Assembly (NCBI GenBank): GCA_030653175.1
Contig: JAURZV010000072.1
Location: forward strand, 18,600-82,599
DNA from: Methylobacter sp.
GTDB lineage: Bacteria; Pseudomonadota; Gammaproteobacteria; Methylococcales; Methylomonadaceae
DNA length: 64,000 bases
Direction: 5' to 3'
The notes below the pieces were generated by a model that worked only from the letters and a program-made list of their open reading frames with translations, searched no databases and was not told the origin of the DNA. The position numbers were made by a program, and so were the translations under genes. Shown here one piece after another: positions 8,970 to 17,940 of the stretch (within the stretch, counting starts at the first letter, position 1; every line of letters begins with the position of its first letter).

Positions 8970-10036
8970 AATGTTTCTCCAAGCCCCAGCCTTTCCAAGC
9001 GGTAACTGCCATCTTGAATATGACAACACCAGTCAAGGTTATTAAGGTACCACTGCACGGTTTTTCTCATACCTGTCTCAAAGGTTTCTTTAGGTGTCCA
9101 TCCCAAATGATCGGCAATTTTTGTAGCATCGATAGCGTAACGGAGATCATGTCCCGGACGGTCTTTAACATAAGTTATCAGCTCTTGATAATTGCTGAGT
9201 CCATTAGGCTTATTGGGCTGAAGCTCATCCAATATGCGGCAAAGAGTCTGTACAACAATAAGATTAGTTTTTTCATTGTGTCCACCGATGTTGTAAGTCT
9301 CTCCATTTTTCCCTTTTTCCAGCACGACAAGAAGCGCCCTGGCATGGTCATCGACATATAGCCAATCCCTAATCTGCTGACCATTGCCGTAAACCGGTAT
9401 GGCCTTACCTTCCAGAGCATTAAGCATAACAACCGGAATTAATTTTTCCGGGAATTGATATGGGCCGTAGTTATTGGAGCAATTAGTGACAACAACAGGA
9501 AGACCGTAAGTGCGATGCCATGCGCGGACAATATGATCCGAGCTTGCTTTTGAAGCGGAATAGGGTGAACTGGGCGCATAAGATGTCTCTTCTGTAAAAA
9601 GAGTGTCATTATCAATCAAATCGCCATAGACTTCATCGGTGGAAATATGATGAAAACGAAATTGTGCTTTTTTATCCTCCGCCAGAGATTGCCAATAGCG
9701 TCGAGCAGCCTCAACCAATACATAAGTGCCGACGATATTGGTTTCTATAAACGCAGCCGGACCATCAATAGAGCGATCTACGTGCGACTCTGCCGCAAGA
9801 TGCATAATGGCATCCGGCCGGTATTGCTGGAGCAGTTGCTCAATTTTAGCCGCATTGCATATATCGGCCTGTTCAAAGCTATAGCGGGAACTGCCCTCTA
9901 TCGGCTGGAGTGATTCAAGATTGCCCGCATAGGTGAGCTTATCAACATTGATTACGCTGTGCTCTGTCTCAGTGAGTAGATAACGGATAAGAGCCGAGCC
10001 TATAAATCCGGCACCACCGGTGATTAAAATTTTCAT
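8966..10036 (-). CDS. rfbB: dTDP-glucose 4,6-dehydratase
   Basis: A 356-residue short-chain dehydrogenase-type enzyme that makes dTDP-4-keto-6-deoxyglucose. It has the NAD-binding start [43 protein letters not shown] and the catalytic YSASKA motif with its Tyr and Lys. The C terminus (about residues 335-356, from [16 protein letters not shown]) is the usual tail length for the family. It lies 10 bp after rfbD and overlaps rfbA by 4 bp within the rhamnose operon. Confidence 0.96.
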   Translation of the reverse strand: MKILITGGAGFIGSALIRYLLTETEHSVINVDKLTYAGNLESLQPIEGSSRYSFEQADICNAAKIEQLLQQYRPDAIMHLAAESHVDRSIDGPAAFIETNIVGTYVLVEAARRYWQSLAEDKKAQFRFHHISTDEVYGDLIDNDTLFTEETSYAPSSPYSASKASSDHIVRAWHRTYGLPVVVTNCSNNYGPYQFPEKLIPVVMLNALEGKAIPVYGNGQQIRDWLYVDDHARALLVVLEKGKNGETYNIGGHNEKTNLIVVQTLCRILDELQPNKPNGLSNYQELITYVKDRPGHDLRYAIDATKIADHLGWTPKETFETGMRKTVQWYLNNLDWCCHIQDGSYRLERLGLGETL

Positions 10037-10046
10037 ATATTATGCT

Positions 10047-10952
10047 TCATTGACGATGAACAGTAGCGGCTATATCTTCCATACAAAGCTTTAAAGCTTG
10101 ATCCCATGCAGGCATTTTCAAGCCAAAATGCTGTTCCAATCGACCTACTGATAACCGCGAATTGACTGGGCGCTTAGCGGGCAAAGGGTAATCTTTTGTA
10201 GGTATGGGGTTAATGATGCGGTTTTTTAATGCTTGGCTTCCCTGTTGCCGTGCATAATCAACAATCATCCGGGCAAAACCATGCCAAGATGTTTCGCCCG
10301 CTGATGTTACATTATACAAGTCTGAATTAAAGTCACCTTTGTACCTTTCAAGCAGGGATTGCCGTAAAATATGCGCCGTTGTTTCAGCTATCAATCGCGC
10401 CCAGGTTGGCGACCCAATCTGATCCGCAACAATATTCAGCTCTTCGCGTTCTGCCGCTAAGCGCAGAATACTTTTTAAAAAATTATGACCTCTCGCTGCA
10501 TAAACCCATGATGTTCGAAGGATCAAATAATCGGCTCCAGTCACCTGAATGGCTTTTTCACCGGCTAATTTGCTTTGCCCGTAAATATTGGCTGGATTCG
10601 GTACATCGTCTTCTGCATACGCAGAAATCTTTGTGCCGTCGAAAACATAATCAGTTGAATAATGAATCAACAAGGCGCCGGTTCTTTTTGCTTCTTCGGC
10701 TAAAACACCGGGGGCTTCTGCATTAATAAGAAACGCTAAATCCTTTTCGGTTTCCGCTTTATCCACAGCTGTATAGGCTGCCGCATTAACAATAACATCC
10801 GCGCTGTATTTTTGAACAGTGCGACGCAAACCATCAAGATCAGATAGGTCGACTTGCGAGCGGTTGGTAATAATAACCTCTCCCAGAGGCAATAACGCTC
10901 TGCCCAGCTCCCATCCCACCTGACCATTGCAGCCGGTTAGCAGAATTTTCAT
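10047..10952 (-). CDS. rfbD: dTDP-4-dehydrorhamnose reductase
   Basis: A 301-residue reductase catalysing the last step to dTDP-L-rhamnose. The NAD(P)-binding motif is MKILLTGCNGQVGWELG, followed by VNAAAYTAVDKAE, the STDYVFDG motif and catalytic YGQSKLAGE. Its start overlaps the rfbC stop by 4 bp (10949-10952), so translation is probably coupled. It is the second gene of rfbCDBA. Confidence 0.96.
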   Translation of the reverse strand: MKILLTGCNGQVGWELGRALLPLGEVIITNRSQVDLSDLDGLRRTVQKYSADVIVNAAAYTAVDKAETEKDLAFLINAEAPGVLAEEAKRTGALLIHYSTDYVFDGTKISAYAEDDVPNPANIYGQSKLAGEKAIQVTGADYLILRTSWVYAARGHNFLKSILRLAAEREELNIVADQIGSPTWARLIAETTAHILRQSLLERYKGDFNSDLYNVTSAGETSWHGFARMIVDYARQQGSQALKNRIINPIPTKDYPLPAKRPVNSRLSVGRLEQHFGLKMPAWDQALKLCMEDIAATVHRQ

Positions 10953-11494
10953 GCAAACACCTCGGCATCTTGAAAAGACAGTCCTTGCTCATCCTTGGCA
11001 GAAAGAAGGGGGACATGGTTTTCCGGCCAATCGATGTCAATATCAGGATCATCCCAGCGGATACATCGCTCGTATTCAGGAGCATAGTAATCGGTGGTTT
11101 TGTATAAAAAATCCGCTTGCCCGGATAGCACTAAAAATCCGTGAGCGAAGCCCGGCGGCACCCAGAGTTGCCGATGATTTTCTCCACTTAACTCCGCACC
11201 AGCCCAATGACCAAATGTGGCCGACGATTTTCGCAAATCAACAGCCACATCAAAAACACGTCCGGCTATAACACGAACCAGCTTTCCTTGCGGCTGTTTT
11301 ATCTGATAATGCAATCCTCTTAATACATTTTTACCGGATCGCGAATGATTATCCTGCACGAACGTCGCTGTTACGCCAGTTACATCACGAAAAGTTTGCT
11401 GATTGTAACTTTCCAAAAAAAAGCCTCGCTGGTCACCAAAAACCTTAGGCTCAAGAATGAGTAAATCTGGAATTGCTGTGTGGATTACTTTCAT
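10949..11494 (-). CDS. rfbC: dTDP-4-dehydrorhamnose 3,5-epimerase
   Basis: A 181-residue cupin-fold epimerase, normal length for RfbC. Visible motifs are LILEPKVFGDQRGFFLESYN, FVQDNHSRSGKNVLRGLHYQ, the GRVFDVAVDLRKSS strand and PPGFAHGFLVLS. It is the first gene of the dTDP-rhamnose operon, so the promoter should lie in the ~100 bp above 11494, which is AT-rich. The order C-D-B-A with overlaps is compact. Confidence 0.96.
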   Translation of the reverse strand: MKVIHTAIPDLLILEPKVFGDQRGFFLESYNQQTFRDVTGVTATFVQDNHSRSGKNVLRGLHYQIKQPQGKLVRVIAGRVFDVAVDLRKSSATFGHWAGAELSGENHRQLWVPPGFAHGFLVLSGQADFLYKTTDYYAPEYERCIRWDDPDIDIDWPENHVPLLSAKDEQGLSFQDAEVFA

Positions 11495-11609
11495 TATTAA
11501 AAAATATTAAGTGAAAAAACGCCTCATGCACTCAATTGCTGAAATCATCTATATTATCCTACCAAGTAAGGGTGTAAATAAATACGTGTAACCGCTTATT
11601 TTCAGAGCC

Positions 11610-11750
11610 ATGCAAGAATTAGGGCGAAGCTTGAAATCCCCAAGCGATCTGTCCGAGCTAAGTCGAGAATTATTAGAAATTACCGCTTATGAATTGGAAT
11701 GTAAGTCTCCATGCGCTATTTTTGCTGAGCCATTATCAGAAGCCTCATGA
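11610..11750 (+). pseudogene. Possible IS256-type transposase N-terminal remnant
   Basis: The 406-bp gap between rfbC and the EVE gene has one short plus-strand frame of 46 codons. Its LKSPSDLSELSRELLEIT segment resembles the start of IS256/mutator-type transposases, in which a DL..L.R.LLK.T pattern precedes the catalytic domain. The rest degenerates and no catalytic region follows. I see nothing else in the gap. The assignment rests on one motif and is tentative. Confidence 0.4.
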
Positions 11751-11900
11751 ATACAGGGAATTATACTTCTTAATTGAATCCCCATCACTTGTAATACCAG
11801 CATTAATCACACCCATGCGGATTATGTAGTAGCAATTATCGAGGAACGAACGCTTTTCAGATATTGCCGCAGCTAAACTTAACTTTAAACTCCGTCCGCT

Positions 11901-12503
11901 TTACTCCAGTGAAAGAATAAACTCCCACTGATCTTTGCTCACCGGCATTATGGACAATCGATTACCGCGCCTTACCAGCGCGAGATCTGCCGGCGCTTCC
12001 CGGTGCTTTCGGCAATTGCTCCTGCATTGCTCTGCCTCGGCAACCGCTCCCTGCGTTGCTCTCGGCAACCGCTCCATGCGTTGCTCTACCTCCTCCATCC
12101 TTGGAGTCGTACCTCCTGCATCCATGCAGTCGTCCTGCGTCCATGCAAGTCGTAGTTCTTTAAGGGTGATGGTGCGAGACAAGGTTCTGACATATTTAAC
12201 ATCAACCATTATCCAGCGAGGATGTTCAGGGTCGCTTTTAGGATCGAAATGCTTGTCATCCGGATCGAAAGCGGAAAAATCGGGGTAGCCTTCTTTGACG
12301 ACTTCCATAATGCCGACTATGCCCGGCACATCGCAATTGGAATGATAGAAAAAAACCTGGTCGCCCAGCTTCATGTCATCCCGCATCATATTTCTGGCCT
12401 GATAATTACGCACGCCATCCCAATGCTCGGTCCGGTTGGGCTTGTTGTACAGATCGTTAATTCCGAACGTATCGGGTTCGGATTTCATTAGCCAGTAGTT
12501 CAT
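11901..12503 (-). CDS. EVE-domain (PUA-like) protein interrupted in frame by a repeat
   Basis: A protein of the EVE family (formerly DUF55), PUA-like domains thought to bind modified bases in nucleic acids. Residues 1 to about 116 are typical: MNYWLMKSEPDTFGINDL, WDGVRNYQARNMMRD, GDQVFFYHSNCDVPGIVGI and YVRTLSRTITLKELR. The C-terminal ADLALVRRGNRLSIMPVSKD also fits. Between LKELR and ADLAL lie about 50 extra residues (WTQDDCMDAGGTTPRMEEVE and beyond) encoded by F5-type repeat DNA. Without them the protein would be about 148 residues, the normal size. The ATG at 12503 was chosen because the sequence above it overlaps the 6S RNA gene. Whether the product still folds is unknown. Confidence 0.88.
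   Translation of the reverse strand: MNYWLMKSEPDTFGINDLYNKPNRTEHWDGVRNYQARNMMRDDMKLGDQVFFYHSNCDVPGIVGIMEVVKEGYPDFSAFDPDDKHFDPKSDPEHPRWIMVDVKYVRTLSRTITLKELRLAWTQDDCMDAGGTTPRMEEVEQRMERLPRATQGAVAEAEQCRSNCRKHREAPADLALVRRGNRLSIMPVSKDQWEFILSLE
11991..12154. repeat. F5 repeat cluster inserted in frame in the EVE gene
   Basis: On the plus strand this ~164-bp block reads as several joined F5 pieces: TTTCGGCAATTGCTCCTGCA, CTCGGCAACCGCTCC (twice, with CCTGCGTTGCTCT or ATGCGTTGCTCTACC after it), CTCCATCCTTGGAGTCGT, CTGCATCCATGCAGTCGT and GCGTCCATGCAAGTCGT. The last four contain small perfect or near-perfect palindromes. The block is flanked by uninterrupted EVE coding sequence on both sides and has no in-frame stop on the coding strand. 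Confidence 0.85.
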
Positions 12504-12534
12504 GGGGATTTCTTTATGGGAAGCGATGTATGGT

Positions 12535-12715
12535 GCATCTCCCGCCTGCGCCGTAATGTGCTTTCGTCCTTGAACCGGAGGTTCAAGTGGGGACATGGCC
12601 GGTAAATCAGGCTTCCCGTATAAAACGGGCATGCTCACCAATACTGGTATCCGCCCCCGGGGTAAAAACAGGTTCAGGAAACACCCAGCACACTCTCGAA
12701 CGCCGCAGGAAATGC
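12535..12715 (-). ncRNA. ssrS: 6S RNA
   Basis: The ~180-nt stretch directly downstream of zapA has the features of 6S RNA, which binds the sigma-70 RNA polymerase holoenzyme in stationary phase. The ends GCATTTCCTGCGGCG and CGGCGCAGGCGGGAGATGC can pair as the closing stem. Inside lie the conserved TTGGTGAGCATGC, GGGAAGCCTGA and the hairpin CTTGAACCTCCGGTTCAAGG, in the order seen in E. coli 6S RNA. Length and position after zapA also match. In enterics fau follows; here an EVE-domain gene does. Exact ends are estimates from the closing stem. Confidence 0.88.
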
Positions 12716-12735
12716 AAGATAATAGTTTAGCGTGT

Positions 12736-13035
12736 TTACTGATTTTCTAAAACGTTTTCTATCTTGTGAGTCATTTTCGCCAGACATTCGCTCAAGGCTT
12801 GATTGAGTACGGCATTTTGACTTTTCATCAATTGTAACTCATGAGCCAAATTGAGCGCCGCCATAACCGCAATTCTGTCAGCGCCGGCTACCTTACCGGA
12901 ATCCCTCATTTGGCGCATTTGAGTATCGAGCTGCCCCGCCGACTGGATCAGGTCGCTTTGCTCGTCAGGTGCGCAGGCAATTTTATATTCTTTGCCCATA
13001 ATGGTCAGCGACACAGGCTGAGGTTTTTTGTTCAT
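12736..13035 (-). CDS. zapA: Cell division protein ZapA
   Basis: A 99-residue FtsZ-ring associated protein. The N-terminal globular part (SLTIMGKEYKIACAPDEQSD) precedes the coiled coil, with the ADRIAVMAALNLAHEL signature. ZapA stabilises FtsZ protofilaments at mid-cell. Its start overlaps the stop of the upstream coiled-coil gene by 4 bp (ATGA), and the 6S RNA gene follows. This order (ZapB-like, zapA, ssrS, with ygfB divergent) is conserved in gammaproteobacteria. Confidence 0.94.
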   Translation of the reverse strand: MNKKPQPVSLTIMGKEYKIACAPDEQSDLIQSAGQLDTQMRQMRDSGKVAGADRIAVMAALNLAHELQLMKSQNAVLNQALSECLAKMTHKIENVLENQ

Positions 13036-13253
13036 GATCCGTTCTCCATTGCTTTCAGACGAGTAATCATGGCTTCAACCCGGGTTCTGGCCAAAGTGGT
13101 TTTTTCCAAAAGTTTGGCTTTTTCCCGAACCAATGAATCCTGTTTGGTTTTCAGCGAACTGTTTTCATTTTTTACTTGGGTGTACTGCTCGATGAGCTGA
13201 TCCAGCTTGTCTTCGAGGTCTTTTAACTCTAAAGATTGATTTGATTGCGTCAT
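13032..13253 (-). CDS. Small coiled-coil protein (TIGR02449, ZapB-like)
   Basis: A 73-residue, almost entirely helical protein with heptad pattern (LKDLEDKLDQLIEQYTQVKN, ENSSLKTKQDSLVREKAKL). It matches the TIGR02449 family found next to zapA in gammaproteobacteria and is presumed to act in division. I chose ATG 13253 (MTQSNQSLEL); a TTG seven codons upstream is possible, but neither has a strong ribosome binding site. It overlaps zapA by 4 bp, so the two are probably translated together. Confidence 0.85.
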   Translation of the reverse strand: MTQSNQSLELKDLEDKLDQLIEQYTQVKNENSSLKTKQDSLVREKAKLLEKTTLARTRVEAMITRLKAMENGS

Positions 13254-13400
13254 GGTGATACTAGGTTGTTGCAAGGAGATACGTAAAATATTGCGTATTT
13301 ACCGGGCGATTCAAGATTAACAAATATTATCCAAGTTAATGATCATGGTAGCATAAGCGATATTTTTAGTCCGCGATAGTGAAATTATTATGTGGAATTT

Positions 13401-13913
13401 ATGACTTACCAAATAATTAATGCAATAGTTGTACAAAGCGATGCCGAACTTTCGGCGGCGCAAGCCCACGGCATGGCGACGGGCATGTTGTGCGCCAATG
13501 AGCAGGCCCAAAGTACCGAGTGGCTGACCGAGCTGTTTCGGCATGGAACACCACAGGCTGATGAAGACCGGACGACGTTGGTGCATTTGTTCGAGGATAC
13601 GCGAAACTTATTGGTTAGCGATGAATTTGAATTTGACTTACTTTTACCCGGTGATGACGCATTGTTGAGCGAGCAGGTTGAAGCACTTACCTACTGGTGC
13701 CAAGGATTTTTATTGGGCGTGGGTTTTACCCATGCTGCTTCCGATTTGTCCAAGGAAGCAAGCGAAATACTAAAAGATATTGTCGAATTCACCAAGCTGG
13801 ATACCGAGGCTGAAGGCGAAGAAGATGAAAGTGATTTTATGGAAATTACCGAATACATGAGGTCGGCTGTTTTATTGCTGTGTAACGAATTAAATAAAGA
13901 AGGCGAAAGGTGA
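13401..13913 (+). CDS. ygfB: UPF0149 family protein YgfB
   Basis: A 170-residue helical protein of the YgfB/YecA family. It has AAQAHGMATGMLCANEQAQS near the start, the CQGFLLGVGF motif and an acidic linker (DTEAEGEEDESDF). Function is poorly defined; it is typically encoded just ahead of pepP-ubiH-ubiI, as here. ATG 13401 was preferred; GTG 13392 would add three residues. The end of the gene (GGCGAAAGGTGA) runs into a repeat related to the AAAGG/CCTTT type (F12) that fills the gap to pepP. Confidence 0.88.
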   Translation: MTYQIINAIVVQSDAELSAAQAHGMATGMLCANEQAQSTEWLTELFRHGTPQADEDRTTLVHLFEDTRNLLVSDEFEFDLLLPGDDALLSEQVEALTYWCQGFLLGVGFTHAASDLSKEASEILKDIVEFTKLDTEAEGEEDESDFMEITEYMRSAVLLLCNELNKEGER

Positions 13914-13973
13914 AGGGCGAAAAAACCTTTTCAACCATGACCTTTAGCCTTTTACCTTTCCCCTGATTTAAAA

Positions 13974-15284
13974 ATGAAACAAAGTGAATTCAAAAAACGC
14001 CGCAAACAATTAATGCAGTCCATCGGCAAAGGCAATATTGCGATTATAGGCAGCGCAGCAGTTCGGGCTCGCAATCGGGATGTAAATTACCCGTTCCGGC
14101 AGGATAGCGACTTTTATTATTTGACCGGCTTTAATGAGCCGGATTCTCTGGCCGTTTTTATCCCCGGACGCAAACAAGGCGAATACATTTTATTTTGCCG
14201 CGAATTCGATGAGAAAAAAGCCTTGTGGGAAGGCGCACACGCAGGTCTTGAAGGCGCTACCATTCATTATAAGGCTGATGATTCCTTTCCGATCGATGAT
14301 CTGGATGATATTTTGCCGGGCATGCTGGAAGACAAAGGCAAGGTCTATTATCCGATAGGGCGGGATTCCGATCTTGATCACAGCTTGTTGGTCTGGATAA
14401 ACCATATCCGCAGCCAGTCCAGAAGCGGCGTTAATGCACCGGGGGAGCTGGCTTCGCTGGAGCATATTCTGCACGAAATGCGACTGTTCAAGAGCCCTGA
14501 AGAACTCAAGCTGATGCGTCGCGCCGCTGACGTTTCCGCCAACGCTCATGTCAAAGCCATGCAAAAATGCAAACCCGGACTGTATGAGTACCAGATAGAA
14601 GCGGAAATCATTTATAACTTTATACAGGGCGGCTTGCGTGCGGTGGCTTATCCTTCGATTGTGGCCGGCGGAAAAAACGCCTGCGTACTGCATTACACTG
14701 AAAATGCCGATAAATTAAAAAGCGGCGATTTACTGCTGATCGATGCCGGTGCGGAGTGCGACCATTACGCCGCCGATATTACCCGCACTTTCCCGGTTTC
14801 CGGGCGTTTTAGCGAACCGCAAAAACAGCTTTATCAACTGGTCCTGGATGCCCAGACGGCGGCAATCGCACAGATCAAACCGGGCTTGCCGTGGCATCTG
14901 GCGCATGATGCTTCGGTTGAAGTACTCACCAAAGGGCTGGTCTCGCTCGGCCTGCTCAAAGGCAAGGTGACCAAACTGATCAAGGATGAAAAATACAAAC
15001 AGTTTTACATGCACAGGATTGGCCACTGGCTAGGCATGGATGTGCATGATGTCGGCGACTATAAACTGGATAAGGAATGGCGCTTGCTGGAACCCGGCAT
15101 GGTGCTGACCGTAGAGCCGGGCTTGTATATCCCTGCGGATTGCCTGACCGTTGACGAGCAATGGCGCGGCATAGGCATACGCATTGAAGATGATGTTCTG
15201 GTCACCGCTCTGGGGCATGAGATTTTGACCGGCGGTGTACCCAAAACCATTGCGGAAATTGAAAGCTTAATGCAGGCGAGCTGA
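13974..15284 (+). CDS. pepP: Xaa-Pro aminopeptidase
   Basis: A 436-residue dinuclear metal aminopeptidase removing N-terminal residues before proline. The N-terminal creatinase-like domain (about 1-170) is followed by the pita-bread fold. Metal ligands are visible in order: LLIDAGAECDHYAADITRTF (two Asp), the His in HRIGHWLGMDVHDVG, Glu in TVEPGLYIP and Glu in GIRIEDDVLV. Its stop overlaps the ubiH start, and the ygfB-pepP-ubiH-ubiI order is conserved in gammaproteobacteria. Confidence 0.95.
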   Translation: MKQSEFKKRRKQLMQSIGKGNIAIIGSAAVRARNRDVNYPFRQDSDFYYLTGFNEPDSLAVFIPGRKQGEYILFCREFDEKKALWEGAHAGLEGATIHYKADDSFPIDDLDDILPGMLEDKGKVYYPIGRDSDLDHSLLVWINHIRSQSRSGVNAPGELASLEHILHEMRLFKSPEELKLMRRAADVSANAHVKAMQKCKPGLYEYQIEAEIIYNFIQGGLRAVAYPSIVAGGKNACVLHYTENADKLKSGDLLLIDAGAECDHYAADITRTFPVSGRFSEPQKQLYQLVLDAQTAAIAQIKPGLPWHLAHDASVEVLTKGLVSLGLLKGKVTKLIKDEKYKQFYMHRIGHWLGMDVHDVGDYKLDKEWRLLEPGMVLTVEPGLYIPADCLTVDEQWRGIGIRIEDDVLVTALGHEILTGGVPKTIAEIESLMQAS

Positions 15285-16495
15285 TGCAACATGATTATGA
15301 CTTATTGATTGTCGGCGGCGGTCTGGCAGGCAACTGTCTGGCGCTGGCGTTACAAAAAACCGGGCTACGGATTGCGATAGTTGAAGCAAGCACCCGCGAA
15401 CAGCACCATGACTCTCCCGCCGGCGACAGGGCCTTGGCTTTGGCCGCCGGTACCGTAAAAATGCTTGAAGCGATGGGTATTTGGCAAGGTATCAGCCAGG
15501 CCGCCACCGCAATCAAAAACATCCATATTTCCGATCAAGGCCATTTCGGCAAAGTCAGGCTTTCGGCGCAAAAAGAAAATGTCGAAGCACTGGGCTATGT
15601 CATTACCGCGCGGAACATTGAAACGCATGTCGCCAGGCTTGTTACTGCGTCCGATATAGAACTGATCTGCCCTGCCCGGCTGGCCGGTTTGATGGCAGGT
15701 AATGATGCCGTCAATGTCAGCCTGAAGCGCGGCGATGAATCGTTAAACGTTTCGGCCAAACTACTGGTTGGTGCGGACGGCGGCAACTCCTCGGTTCGCA
15801 AGTTGCTGGAAATAACCCAGCTCATCACCGAGTACGGGCAGACGGCGCTGGTCACCACGGTTAAATCATCCCTACCCCATAAGAATGTCGCGTTCGAGCG
15901 TTTTACAGCTTCAGGGCCGCTGGCCATGCTGCCTGTCGATAATAATCATTGCGCCGTCGTCTGGACGCGCACCAGCGAAGATGCCGATGCGCTGATGTCC
16001 GGCAGCGAAACGGACTTTTTGGCCGATCTTCAGCAGTGTTTCGGTTATAGGCTGGGCGAGCTTGGATTGGCAGCTCCTCGGCGGGCGTTCCCGTTGTCTC
16101 TGATACGCGCCGAAAAAATGACTGCGGCTCGAACCGTGGTTATCGGCAATGCGGTACATCAGCTGCATCCTGTTGCCGGACAGGGATTTAACCTAGGTCT
16201 GCGCGATGTTATGCAGCTGGCCGAAATGATCGTCAAACAGCATCAGGCAAATCAAGACATTGGCGCCGCCGATTTTTTAACGGCCTATGCACAATCCAGG
16301 CAGCAAGATCACGACCGAACTATCGGCTTTACCAATAGTGTGGTGCGCATTTTTTCCAATGACTGGCCGGCATTGGCTGCCGCCAGAAATATCGGCCTGG
16401 CGATACTGGATCATATTCCTGCGGCAAAAACATTGTTGACGCGTCACGCCATGGGATTGGCCGGACGCTTGCCCAGGCTGGGTAACAGGGGATAA
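15284..16495 (+). CDS. ubiH: 2-octaprenyl-6-methoxyphenyl hydroxylase
   Basis: A 403-residue FAD-dependent aromatic hydroxylase of ubiquinone biosynthesis. The Rossmann motif is DLLIVGGGLAGNCLALALQK, the mid-domain has LLVGADGGNSSVRKLL, and the second FAD motif is VIGNAVHQLHPVAGQGFNLG. The start overlaps the pepP stop (TGATG). The membrane-associated Ubi complex would use it with the next gene's product. UbiH and UbiI paralogues are hard to separate by sequence alone; the order and the LHPVAGQGFNLGLRD form support UbiH. Confidence 0.9.
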   Translation: MQHDYDLLIVGGGLAGNCLALALQKTGLRIAIVEASTREQHHDSPAGDRALALAAGTVKMLEAMGIWQGISQAATAIKNIHISDQGHFGKVRLSAQKENVEALGYVITARNIETHVARLVTASDIELICPARLAGLMAGNDAVNVSLKRGDESLNVSAKLLVGADGGNSSVRKLLEITQLITEYGQTALVTTVKSSLPHKNVAFERFTASGPLAMLPVDNNHCAVVWTRTSEDADALMSGSETDFLADLQQCFGYRLGELGLAAPRRAFPLSLIRAEKMTAARTVVIGNAVHQLHPVAGQGFNLGLRDVMQLAEMIVKQHQANQDIGAADFLTAYAQSRQQDHDRTIGFTNSVVRIFSNDWPALAAARNIGLAILDHIPAAKTLLTRHAMGLAGRLPRLGNRG

Positions 16496-16499
16496 GGTA

Positions 16500-17720
16500 A
16501 TGACTGAGCATTATGAAGTAATTGTCGTCGGCGGCGGCATGGTGGGCGCGGCAACGGCTTGCGCTTTGGCGCATGGCGGCATCAAGGTTGCCTTGCTGGA
16601 AAGGTTTAACCCGGAAAGACAGTGGCCGCCGGAACCTATTGATATTCGCGTCTCCGCCCTCACCAAAGCCTCCCAGAACATTCTGGAAATGTTGGGGGCA
16701 TGGCCGGGCATGGTGCAACGCGGCGTTTGCGCTTACCGGGATATGCGGGTATGGGATGTCCGCGCTGGCGGGGAGTTGCATTTTGATTGCGCCGACACCG
16801 CCTTCTCCGAGCTGGGACATTTGGTTGAAAACAGAGTCACTGTTGCAGCTTTATGGGATGTACTGGACACCTTACCCTCGGCCACCTGCATTACACCCGC
16901 AAAGGTTGTCGATATGCAGCTTAACGAAAGCAGTAGGCAGTTGCGACTGGAAGACGGTCGAATCCTTGAAGCTGATTTGGTTATTGCCGCCGACGGGCGC
17001 GATTCCGCATTAAGAGCGATGGCGGGTATTGACGTTACCGGCTGGGAATATCATCAGGATGGCCTGGTCGCCACGATAAGCACTGAAAAGAGTCATCAAT
17101 TTACTGCATGGCAACGGTTTCTGGATGAAGGGCCTTTGGCTTTTTTGCCGCTGAAAAACGGACAATGCTCAATCGTTTGGACGCTGAGCCCGGAATCGTC
17201 AAAAAGTCACCTGGCGCTTGCCGACAAAGACTTTCTACAGGTTCTGGAGCAAGCCTCAGGCGGCATTCTGGGCAAAATGCTGGATGTAGGTCCGCGCGCC
17301 GCATTTCCATTACGCTTTCAATATGCAAACCGCTATATCGACCAGCGTTTCGCCGTGTGCGGCGATGCCGCTCATGCCATGCATCCTCTGGCGGGACAAG
17401 GCGTGAATGCCGGGTTGTTGGATGCCGCAGCGATTGCGGAGCTGGTCATCCAAACCCGGCAGGAAAAAAGACCGTTATCCAGTTCACGCTTCCTGCGTCG
17501 TTACGAACGCTGGCGCAAAGGCGATAACCTAATGATGATGTCGAGTATGGATGTGCTGAACAAGACCTATGGCGTGACCGCACAGCCCTTTGCCAGTCTA
17601 CGCTCGGCGGGAATGAACCGGGTTAATAACACGGCACCGGTCAAGGCTTATTTTAACCGTTACGCGATGGGCTTGCGTGGCGATCTACCTAAATTGGCAA
17701 AAAGGCAGATATGCTGGTAA
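16500..17720 (+). CDS. ubiI: UbiH/UbiI-family FAD-dependent ubiquinone hydroxylase
   Basis: A 406-residue paralogue of the preceding gene, 4 bp downstream. FAD-binding motifs are VIVVGGGMVGAATACALA, VIAADGRDSALRAMAG and FAVCGDAAHAMHPLAGQGVN. In this operon position the gene is usually ubiI (visC), the C5-hydroxylase of ubiquinone synthesis. The family is certain, the exact ring position inferred from order. The 220 bp after it contain a diverged repeat (GGTAGGGGCGTGAACGGAAG) and no other gene. Confidence 0.86.
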   Translation: MTEHYEVIVVGGGMVGAATACALAHGGIKVALLERFNPERQWPPEPIDIRVSALTKASQNILEMLGAWPGMVQRGVCAYRDMRVWDVRAGGELHFDCADTAFSELGHLVENRVTVAALWDVLDTLPSATCITPAKVVDMQLNESSRQLRLEDGRILEADLVIAADGRDSALRAMAGIDVTGWEYHQDGLVATISTEKSHQFTAWQRFLDEGPLAFLPLKNGQCSIVWTLSPESSKSHLALADKDFLQVLEQASGGILGKMLDVGPRAAFPLRFQYANRYIDQRFAVCGDAAHAMHPLAGQGVNAGLLDAAAIAELVIQTRQEKRPLSSSRFLRRYERWRKGDNLMMMSSMDVLNKTYGVTAQPFASLRSAGMNRVNNTAPVKAYFNRYAMGLRGDLPKLAKRQICW

Positions 17721-17940
17721 TCGCCGGGGCTAACTTCTAAGTATCGGACAGGTTTGCGGTTTTTTCGAATTAGAGTTTTGCCTACCCACCGGCTTCTGGT
17801 ATATTCCGGCACTAGCGATACGGTTTTACCTGCTTGGATTATAGGTAGGGGCGTGAACGGAAGTTTTACCTGCTGACCGGCGACGCTTAATTTCAAAGCA
17901 GTGATGAAAAAATTAACTTTTAAAGAGGTGGAGAGCCATT

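Noticed and set aside
17660..17896. 78-codon minus-strand frame after ubiI
   Set aside because: It overlaps the end of ubiI on the opposite strand and a diverged repeat; composition is not protein-like and there is no binding site.
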